Positions 1-5,590 of a stretch of 15,279 bases of DNA are shown here, one piece after another. This DNA comes from M55B165 sp051744245. GTDB taxonomy: Bacteria > Actinomycetota > Humimicrobiia > Humimicrobiales > Humimicrobiaceae. Every line of letters starts with the position of its first letter. Position 1 is the stretch's first letter. The stretch is taken from positions 1 to 15,279 of the forward strand of contig JBNJCV010000039.1 in NCBI GenBank assembly GCA_051744245.1. The letters run 5' to 3'. Under the pieces are notes generated by a model. The model was not told where the DNA came from, did no database searches, and worked only from the letters and a program-made list of their open reading frames with translations. The translations under genes were made by a program, and so were the position numbers.

Positions 1-1
1 T

Positions 2-1267
2 ATTTTAAAAGAAGTAGATAAAAGAAGAGATGAGATAATAGCATGGACTAAAAAGCTTATAACTTATCCAAGCGAGAACCGGCCTCCAAATGGGTTTGAG
101 GCTGATTTACAAAAATTTATAGAAAGAGAGTGCAAAAATCTTGGATTAGAAGTAGACACATTTGCTCCTGATTCTATAAAAGAAGCTAAGAGCCATCCTT
201 GGTGGCTTTCTGGAAGAAATTATTCTAATAACAGAAACAATGTCGTAGGATTATGGAAAGGCAATTCTAAAGGCAAATCCTTACTCTTTAGTGGCCATGC
301 TGATGTAGCTCCATTTGAACCAGGAGAATGGAAAGTTACCAAACCCTTTAGCCCAAAGATAATAGATGGGAAACTTTATGGTAGAGGTTCATCGGATCTT
401 AAAGGGGGAATGTCCGCTGCCTTTTGGGCTATAAAAATACTCAAGGACATGGGTTTTGCTCCCCGTGGAGATATAATTTTTGAAAGCGTGGTAGATGAAG
501 AATTTGCTGGAGGCAACGGCACTCTTGCTTCCCGACTTAAAGGATATAATACTGATCTGGCTGTATTAGTTGAGCCTACTAGAATGGAGATTTGTTCTGC
601 TTGTTTAGGAGCTTTTCTTGGAGAAATAAAGCTAAAAGGCAATGCCGGAATGCCATACATGGGATTTGATATTCCTAATCCTATTTATGGCATGTCATCA
701 TTAATTGAAATTTTTAAAAAATGGGCTAAAGAGTGGATGGAAAATAATAGCCATCCACTCTTCCAAGATAAAGGTAAAGAACTCAAAGTTTTATTATGGG
801 ATATTAACTCAAAGAGTGAAGAAGAATTTACACAGATGGGAACCCCATTAGTAAGTAAACTTTCTTGGATTATTTGGTGTTATCCAGGAATTGATGAAAA
901 AAAATTTAAAAAAGATTTTAGAGATTTTTGGGAAAAACAAGGTAAAGAAAATAATAATCTTAAACCATTTAGTATTGAGCATAAATTTACTTATCATTAT
1001 GTAAGGCCGTGGGAAACAAATTGCGACAATAAAGCAGTAAAAGAAGTTATAGATACATATACAGACTATACCGGTAATAAATCTGTAGTAACAGGTGCCC
1101 CCTTCTCTTGTGATATGGCTATTTACGGTGATATTGGTAACATGCCCATAATAATATTAGGCCCTAGGGGGCAAAATTTACATGCTCCTGATGAATGGGT
1201 CTTGATAGAAGATATAATTAAACTTACTGGAATTTTTGTTACTTTGGCCATAAGATGGTCAGGCTAA
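2..1267 (+). CDS. M20 family metallopeptidase/deacylase (ArgE/DapE-like), 5' end outside window
   Basis: The frame is open from the left edge, so the true start lies upstream; 421 residues are visible, close to full length for this family. M20 enzymes are cytosolic di-zinc hydrolases that cleave amide bonds (peptides, N-acyl or N-carbamoyl amino acids). The metal and catalytic motifs are present in order, numbered from the window edge: GHADVAP (H99, D101), GRGSSDLKGG (D132), VVDEEF (E166, E167), VEPT (E191), and a C-terminal HAPDEW (H394). The dimerisation/lid domain starts after about residue 195. Its usual G-x-x-G-H-(A/S) element reads GNAGMPYMG, so the lid histidine may be displaced or missing. 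The stop lies 18 nt before a cyclase pseudogene whose start has a purine-rich AGGAAGAG ribosome site. The pair may once have acted together in degrading a cyclic or N-acylated compound. Family assignment is firm; the substrate cannot be told. Confidence 0.88.
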   Translation: MLKEVDKRRDEIIAWTKKLITYPSENRPPNGFEADLQKFIERECKNLGLEVDTFAPDSIKEAKSHPWWLSGRNYSNNRNNVVGLWKGNSKGKSLLFSGHADVAPFEPGEWKVTKPFSPKIIDGKLYGRGSSDLKGGMSAAFWAIKILKDMGFAPRGDIIFESVVDEEFAGGNGTLASRLKGYNTDLAVLVEPTRMEICSACLGAFLGEIKLKGNAGMPYMGFDIPNPIYGMSSLIEIFKKWAKEWMENNSHPLFQDKGKELKVLLWDINSKSEEEFTQMGTPLVSKLSWIIWCYPGIDEKKFKKDFRDFWEKQGKENNNLKPFSIEHKFTYHYVRPWETNCDNKAVKEVIDTYTDYTGNKSVVTGAPFSCDMAIYGDIGNMPIIILGPRGQNLHAPDEWVLIEDIIKLTGIFVTLAIRWSG

Positions 1268-1285
1268 TATAGGAAGAGAATTAAA

Positions 1286-2053
1286 ATGAAACTCATAGAT
1301 GCCTCTGGACCAATATATGAAGGTATGTGATCTTATGGTTCACCATTTCCTGAATTCAAACTAAAAGAATTAGAACATCCTGATTTTGTAGAATTTGAAG
1401 CCTATTCTCAGGCTTTTGAGGGGTTTTCCATGGTTACTGGGACCTATTATTGATGGCCCAGCTCATGGTTTGGGGCTAAAAAAAGCTGACCCCATACACA
1501 GAATTCCCTTAGAGAATTTGTTTGAAGTAGATGCACATGTACTCAAATTTAATCTGGATAAGCTGAATAGGGAAAACGGAAAACCATATATATCTTTAGA
1601 TAATATTTTACATGCTGAAAAGAGTAAAATTCCTAATAATTCTAACATTATCTTAGCTACAGGATGGGCCAGCATTGGTTTGAAAATGATTTTATTTCTA
1701 ACTGCTGGTTTTTAAAAAAAGGTGCAGCTGAATATTTGGTAGAAAAGAAACCGTTTTTGTTAGCTATGGACACTCCTTCTATTGATAATGTTAAAAATGA
1801 ACAAGGCCTATGGCCGTTAATTTTTAATAACGGAATATATTTGGTAGCTCCCCTTGTAAATCTTGAAAAAATTAAAAAATTTAAAGTTGAGTTATATGTT
1901 CTTCCTTTAAAAATTTTAAATACCACAGGATTGCCCTGTAGAGTAGTAATAAACAGGAATAAGTTAGCAAATAACTTGTCAACTTATATTAACCTTACTA
2001 AACCACTAGACAAGATAGAAAGCCACTACAGTAACTATATGCTCTTAAGTTGA
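1286..2053 (+). pseudogene. Cyclase family (kynurenine formamidase-like) pseudogene
   Basis: The ATG at 1286 follows AGGAAGAG (1271-1278). The frame opens MKLIDASGPIYEGM, then hits TGA at 1328-1330 where cyclases usually have Trp (GMWSYG). It continues SYGSPFPEF to TGTY and stops at 1451. The conserved continuation IDGPAHGLGL lies in the next frame, as if one T had been gained near 1445-1449 (ACC TAT ATT GAT expected). That frame runs to ILATGW near 1660. The rest (GQHWFENDF, LLAMDTPSID, VAPLVNLEKI, GLPCRVVI) returns to the first frame, explained by loss of one G from a GGGG run near 1663-1668. Homology ends near 1950; the frame then runs on to a TGA at 2051. The metal motif HxGTHxDxPxH is also worn, with Tyr for His before IDGPAH. 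The intact family are metal-dependent hydrolases acting on cyclic amides or formamides. Three lesions plus a lost ligand point to real decay, although two of them are single-base indels that could be sequencing errors. Confidence 0.8.
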
Positions 2054-2567
2054 TACCTTCTATGTATGCAGAATTAAAGGTATAGGTAGAATTTATCAGT
2101 TTAGTGCAATAGATACCTACTCCTCATTTGGATTTGCATATTTTTATACGGATAAGACTTCTAAATCTGCCATAGATTTTATATCAAAAACTGTAAAAAT
2201 TTTTGATTATATAAGTATAACAGTTGAAAGAATTTTAACTAACCGTGGCAAAGAATATACTATCCACTGTAATGGTGGATTCCATCTATTTGAAGAGTAT
2301 CTAGAATATAAAGGTATCGAGCACCACTACACTAAATTTAGGCATCCCTTAACCAATGGATTTGTAGAAAGATTCCAAAGTGCTATCTTAGAAGAATCCT
2401 AACAGCCTTCCATTGCTTAAAAAAATATTTAGCAGCTTTAAGATGATTTGAGCAAGTTTCTATATTTTTATAATTTCCAAAGAACACATCAAGGTTATAG
2501 AACCAGAGGTTTAAACCCTTGTGATCTTTTATATAAATATGGTGACTTTTTATCATTATCACCATAA
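2049..2567 (+). pseudogene. IS481/IS3-like (rve, DDE) transposase remnant, C-terminal half
   Basis: The frame beginning VDTFYVCRIKGIGRIYQF matches the integrase core of IS481-type transposases, with AIDTYSSFGFAYFYTDKT, then VERILTNRGKEYT, then RHPLTNGFVERFQ, and finally YNFQRTHQGYRTRGLNP near the C-terminus. The N-terminal half with its helix-turn-helix is missing: an in-frame stop sits at 2046-2048, and upstream is the cyclase pseudogene. The element is dead. Stop codons lie at 2400, 2418, 2430 and 2439. The second catalytic Asp (LTDNGKEY in active relatives) reads Asn (LTNRGKEY). The first Asp (VDTFY) and the Glu (VERF) remain. The frame still resumes after the stops, so loss was by point mutation rather than large rearrangement. 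I could not define terminal inverted repeats or a target duplication. The family-level call is confident; IS481 versus a general IS3-like group is less so. Confidence 0.8.
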
Positions 2568-2694
2568 TATTAAATTTATTCCTGGAGGGAGTTAAACTGT
2601 AAGCACCAAGCTTAGATAGCTAATTATTACTTTATTAATTTAATTAATTTAATTATAATTTTTATATATTGCCAATAAACTTGGAGAAATTTTT
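2568..2694 (+). promoter_or_regulatory. AT-rich leader of the NagB-like gene with a possible promoter
   Basis: This gap starts with a short purine stretch (CCTGGAGGGAG at 2581) and becomes almost pure A+T, with repeated TTAATTAAT units at about 2632-2652. A TATAAT box at 2654-2659 is preceded at 17 nt by a weak TTTATT (2631-2636), giving a predicted start near 2666. A Shine-Dalgarno-like TTGGAGAA lies 6-7 nt before the ATG at 2695. In such AT-rich DNA a TATAAT can occur by chance, so the promoter call is tentative. The right end of the decayed IS may also lie here but was not recognised. Confidence 0.3.
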
Positions 2695-3630
2695 ATGAGA
2701 AATATTAGCAAGGTTGCACCAGACTGGTGGGACTACACCACATTAGATAAAGATATTTTAATAGAGGCTGCAAAACTTAAAACTAAAGATATAAAAAATT
2801 TATCTAGAAATGGTTTTAAGATAAGATTTTTTGATACTATTGAATCTTTCTATACCGCAGAAGCATTAGAATACATCCAGGTATGGCGTAAATCTACTTC
2901 TGACAACCCGAAAGGTATTTGCGGACCAATAGGGCCTGTTGAGCAATTGCCTTTAGTTGCAAAAATTGTTAATGACCTAGAGATTAATATAAAAGATGGC
3001 CACTTTTGGGCAATGGATGAATGGTGTATTAACGGTAAAGAGGTAAATATCAATAACCCATTAAGTTTCAAAAAAACTAATATGGATCTTTGGTATAAAA
3101 AAATAAGGGAAGATCTAAAAATGCCTTTAGAAAATTTACATTTTCCTACTGTTAAAAATTTAAAAGAATATTCTAAATCTTATAACCAAATAAAATGTTT
3201 ATTAATGCAAGGCGGCCAAGGAGAAACTAAGCACTGGGCTTTTAATGATCCGGTAAAACGAAAAGGAGAATATAAGGAAAATCCTCCTTCCCCAGAAGAT
3301 TACAAAAAGCTTTCGGCAAGAATTGTTAATTTACATCCATTAACTTTATTACAAAACGCTAGAACTTCCAGTGGTGGAGAAATATATAAAATCCCGTCTT
3401 CTGCTTTAACTGTTGGTCCAACAGAAACTTGGAAATCTGAAAATGTTTCTATTTGGCATGCGGGAGTACACGATAACTCATTCGGTATGCGTTTGACAAC
3501 ATATATGATTTCAAAAAAGATAATGGATACATCCGTTCCAATGTCTTTACTTGCTAGTCACCCAAGTGTAATTTTTAACTTTTTTAGACCTGCTTTAGAA
3601 AAATTTGATTCTGGATCAGGAATGCACTAA
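2695..3630 (+). CDS. NagB-like sugar-phosphate isomerase/deaminase family protein
   Basis: This 311-residue protein resembles glucosamine-6-phosphate deaminase/isomerase (NagB/6-phosphogluconolactonase fold). Recognisable blocks are FWAMDEW (D108, matching the catalytic Asp in NagB MDEYVG), a short NPLSF segment like the NagB DHPESY region, LMQGGQGETKHWAFNDP (171-186, matching GGVGNDGHIAFNEP), ARTSSGG, and a C-terminal PMSLLASHP resembling the NagB P-x-S-x-L-Q-x-H end. Against E. coli NagB as I recall it, D72 and H143 are kept (D108, H180). D141 becomes Thr (T178) and E148 becomes Asp (D185). The N-terminal phosphate loop is also divergent (GICGPIGPVEQ). It is longer than NagB (about 266 residues) because of extra N-terminal sequence. 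True deaminase activity is therefore doubtful; an isomerase or a different sugar phosphate is possible. A PIG-L deacetylase follows after 43 nt, probably in the same transcript. Confidence 0.72.
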   Translation: MRNISKVAPDWWDYTTLDKDILIEAAKLKTKDIKNLSRNGFKIRFFDTIESFYTAEALEYIQVWRKSTSDNPKGICGPIGPVEQLPLVAKIVNDLEINIKDGHFWAMDEWCINGKEVNINNPLSFKKTNMDLWYKKIREDLKMPLENLHFPTVKNLKEYSKSYNQIKCLLMQGGQGETKHWAFNDPVKRKGEYKENPPSPEDYKKLSARIVNLHPLTLLQNARTSSGGEIYKIPSSALTVGPTETWKSENVSIWHAGVHDNSFGMRLTTYMISKKIMDTSVPMSLLASHPSVIFNFFRPALEKFDSGSGMH

Positions 3631-3660
3631 TAAAATATAATTATATTTATTACAACTAAC

Positions 3661-3665
3661 GGAGG
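3661..3665 (+). promoter_or_regulatory. Ribosome binding site that sets a TTG start
   Basis: GGAGG is followed by an 8-nt spacer and TTG at 3674. An in-frame GTG at 3665 overlaps the last base of this site, so it cannot be the start of a gene using it. Starting at TTG also gives the family-typical opening MKVLAVGAHPDD. Confidence 0.75.
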
Positions 3666-3673
3666 TGTTAATA

Positions 3674-4375
3674 TTGAAAGTTTTAGCAGTAGGAGCTCAC
3701 CCAGATGACCTAGAGATACTATGCGCAGGAACGCTTGCGCGCTATGCAAAAGAAGGAAATGAAGTATACATGTGTCATGTTTGCGACGGAAATAAAGGAA
3801 GCTTAGAACACACATCTGAAGAAATTGCAAAGATTAGGGATAAGGAAGCCAAAGAATCAGCAAAAGTGATAGGAGCTACACCTTTATGGGCTGGAATCTC
3901 AGATGGGGAAGTGGTAGTGGATTTAAAATCAAGGGAAAGAATAATAGATGTAATAAGGCAAGCGGATCCCAACCTTATTATCACGCATTCTCCAAATGAT
4001 TACCATTCTGACCATGTTAATACCAGCAAGCTGGTATTTGAAGCAACTTATCTTGCAAATCTTAAGTTATGGAAAACAGAATATGATGCTTCAACTAAAC
4101 TCCCATACCTATATTACATGGACACATTAGCTGGAATAAATTTTGAGCCACAGGAATATGTTGACATAACAGATACCATTGATACAAAAATAGAGATGAT
4201 GCTAAAAATGCAGTCACAGCTTGGCTGGCTTGAAGATATGCATAATTGCAAAGCGACCGATTTTATAAAGACAGTAGCAGAATTTAGAGGATTCCAAGCA
4301 GCAGTGCCTTATGCAGAAGCATTTGTACAGCAAAAAATGTATCCACAGGGATTAACTAAAAGGGTATTGCCATAA
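3674..4375 (+). CDS. PIG-L (LmbE) family zinc-dependent N-deacetylase
   Basis: The protein has 233 residues, the usual size for LmbE/PIG-L deacetylases, which remove acetyl or other acyl groups from amino-sugar derivatives. The N-terminal strand-loop MKVLAVGAHPDD carries the zinc ligands H9 and D12 and the general base D11. The second motif, THSPNDYHSDH (residues 104-114), supplies the third ligand (H114). CAGTLARYAKEG (17-28) is the following conserved helix, and the protein is cytosolic with no signal peptide. It follows the NagB-like gene at 43 nt with no terminator between them. De-N-acylation followed by isomerisation of the sugar is a reasonable joint role, by analogy with NagA-NagB, but the substrate is inferred. 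The start is TTG, fixed by GGAGG at 3661-3665. Confidence 0.88.
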   Translation: MKVLAVGAHPDDLEILCAGTLARYAKEGNEVYMCHVCDGNKGSLEHTSEEIAKIRDKEAKESAKVIGATPLWAGISDGEVVVDLKSRERIIDVIRQADPNLIITHSPNDYHSDHVNTSKLVFEATYLANLKLWKTEYDASTKLPYLYYMDTLAGINFEPQEYVDITDTIDTKIEMMLKMQSQLGWLEDMHNCKATDFIKTVAEFRGFQAAVPYAEAFVQQKMYPQGLTKRVLP

Positions 4376-4378
4376 AAA

Positions 4379-4404
4379 TTGAAAATAATTATATTTATTT
4401 TCAA
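4379..4404 (+). terminator. AT-only stem-loop after the deacetylase gene
   Basis: A perfect 10-bp stem (TTGAAAATAA / TTATTTTCAA) with a 6-nt loop starts 3 nt after the stop codon. It has almost no G-C pairs and no T-run follows, so termination would be weak. A second, GC-rich hairpin (4415-4440) lies just downstream and may help. Confidence 0.35.
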
Positions 4405-4408
4405 ATAA

Positions 4409-4633
4409 TTGATTAGGGGAGTCTCTTTCATCTCTCCCCTGAGGCAAAATAGAGCCTGGATACCCATAAAGCGCATGGAGTTTCGCCTGACCTTCGAGGG
4501 CGAGTTTTATCAACTATTATACAATCGAGACCTTTTTCAGGAACCTCGATAGCAGCCCGCAAGCAGCACCACCCCACCATAACTACGACATCGGTGGGGT
4601 ATGTCTTAACATACTTCATTTCCCTCTTTTTTT
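4409..4633. other. Hairpin-rich, GC-richer island; candidate structured RNA or IS-derived ends
   Basis: This stretch is clearly more GC-rich than the AT-rich DNA on both sides. It contains a string of inverted repeats: AGGGGAG/CTCCCCT (4415-4421 with 4434-4440), AGGC/GCCT (4442-4445 with 4454-4457), TCGCC/GGCGA (4483-4487 with 4499-4503), ATCGAG/CTCGAT with an inner CCT/AGG (4524-4550), ACCCCACC/GGTGGGGT (4571-4578 with 4593-4600), and GTATG/CATAC (4599-4603 with 4610-4614, partly exclusive with the previous stem). On the plus strand a T-run (4627-4633) follows. On the minus strand a 63-codon frame (4619-4428) exists but does not look like a known protein. A TTGAT directly precedes the first hairpin, which recalls IS200/IS605 left-end target sites. 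I do not recognise tmRNA, SRP RNA, RNase P or a known riboswitch. The direction is undetermined. Confidence 0.4.
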
Positions 4634-4643
4634 CGTTTTTAAA

Positions 4644-4847
4644 CTAATATATTATTTCAATACCATATAAATTTTTTATTTCCATTGTCAAGCCTTTATT
4701 AATATCTTTATCTGTAAGATTAAGCAAGTTTTTTTCTGTACTTTCATCCTTCATTATCTCCAATAACCTATCTAATACTATGTAATATATACATAATTGC
4801 GCAAAATACATATAGAGTAATGCCTCGAGTGGCGTCTGGAGCTTCTT
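4644..4847 (-). pseudogene. Small unidentified reading frame, probably a decayed gene end
   Basis: On the minus strand a frame is open from just after a TAA (4850-4848) to a TAG (4646-4644). From the ATG at 4811 it gives 55 residues, starting MYFAQLCIYYIVLDRLLEIM and ending IKNLYGIEIIY. The composition looks protein-like. Upstream of the TAA the same frame reads TIKYKATKPELGK, which joins smoothly to KKLQTPLEALL after the stop, as if one gene had been interrupted by a nonsense codon. No clear ribosome site precedes the ATG. I do not recognise the family; a transposase or phage-like relic is possible. Confidence 0.25.
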
Positions 4848-4850
4848 TTA

Positions 4851-5009
4851 CTTTCCCAATTCGGGTTTAGTTGCCTTGTATTTTATGGTTCTTTAATGCA
4901 TGATGGTTTGAAGAAATTAATAAAGCCCTAGAAGAGGAATTTTTCCAGTTAAGGGAAGAATCCAAAAAAAACAGTAGAAGGAAAGGAATATGCCAAATAT
5001 ATTAAGTAG
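4851..5009. other. Non-coding gap between island and chaperone operon; short relic frames only
   Basis: No complete gene is visible. On the plus strand a frame from 4904 to the TAA at 5003-5005 encodes a charged 33-residue stretch (WFEEINKALEEEFFQLREES, then lysine/arginine-rich) without a start codon or ribosome site; it could be the tail of a lost gene. No clear terminator for the minus-strand operon ending at 5010 is seen here. Confidence 0.3.
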
Positions 5010-5534
5010 CTATTTTTTACCCTTCAGCCCGTAAACATAGCCTCCCCGGTATCCTTCCAGGGTATGGGAAGTTATAAAAGCCTTGGGATCTATGCTGAAA
5101 ATAATTTTGTTTACTCTTGATAAATTTTTTTCCCGGCATATTACATTTATTATCCTTACATTACCTTCTTTACCACTCCCGCTATAACAGGTAGCACCAA
5201 ATCCTTCTTCCCTTAGCATGCTCTCAATTTCTTCACTATTATTTTTGGAAATGATATTCGTGCTAACCAGGTCCCTTGAGAGTTTTTCAGCAATCTTTAT
5301 GCCCACTAAAGTACCTACAGCAAACCCAGCCCCATAAGAGAGAATACCGTAAAAATTATTTATGTCCTGTACCACTCTCGCTATAACAGCAATAAAAATG
5401 CTGACTTCAAAAAAGCCAACCACGGCAGCAAAGATTTTCCGCCGTCTAACAATCATGTTAAACCTGATTGTACCCAGGGTAACATCAACCACTCTACCAA
5501 TAAAAATTAATCCTGCCCATAAAATAGTTTCCAT
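5010..5534 (-). CDS. UPF0316 / DUF2179 domain membrane protein
   Basis: This 174-residue protein matches the UPF0316 family layout. Three hydrophobic segments at about residues 3-22, 33-55 and 61-82 carry the family-typical early block GRVVDVTLGTIRF and GFFEVSIFIAVIARVV. They are followed by a soluble C-terminal DUF2179 domain (about 92-165) with EEIESMLREEGFG and an end IDPKAFITSHTLEGYRGG. The family is of unknown molecular function; the same C-terminal domain occurs in YitT-type membrane proteins. It is the last gene of the chaperone unit, 56 nt after clpB, with a hairpin in the gap, so it may be co-transcribed with the heat-shock genes or have its own promoter. The ATG at 5534 fits the family N-terminus, although the ribosome site before it is weak. 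Confidence 0.82.
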   Translation of the reverse strand: METILWAGLIFIGRVVDVTLGTIRFNMIVRRRKIFAAVVGFFEVSIFIAVIARVVQDINNFYGILSYGAGFAVGTLVGIKIAEKLSRDLVSTNIISKNNSEEIESMLREEGFGATCYSGSGKEGNVRIINVICREKNLSRVNKIIFSIDPKAFITSHTLEGYRGGYVYGLKGKK

Positions 5535-5563
5535 ATTATCCCATTAGATAGATTACACATTTA

Positions 5564-5583
5564 TGCCCATTTTAATATGGGCA
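5564..5583 (-). repeat. Hairpin in clpB-UPF0316 gap (TGCCCAT arms)
   Basis: TGCCCAT, a 6-nt loop and ATGGGCA form a perfect 7-bp stem between the clpB stop and the next gene. No T-run follows on the minus strand. The same arms occur in the hsp20-dnaJ gap at 9219-9244. Confidence 0.5.
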
Positions 5584-5590
5584 CAAAGCT

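Noticed and set aside
1328..1330. TGA in the cyclase read as Trp or selenocysteine (recoding)
   Set aside because: The same gene has two frameshifts and a lost metal ligand, so ordinary decay explains it. The long intact genes in the window give no sign of a changed code, and no SECIS-like hairpin was recognised.
2632..2652. TTAATTAAT repeats as an iteron or CRISPR-like array
   Set aside because: Units are very short, pure A+T and without spacers or neighbouring replication or cas genes; simple AT-rich sequence explains them.
3665..3667. GTG as the start of the PIG-L deacetylase
   Set aside because: It overlaps the GGAGG ribosome site; TTG at 3674 has correct spacing and gives the family N-terminus.
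4428..4619. 63-codon minus-strand frame as a protein gene
   Set aside because: It lies exactly over a string of hairpins, has a poor ribosome site spacing, and the sequence does not resemble a known family. A structural or IS-derived origin seems more likely, but it is not excluded.
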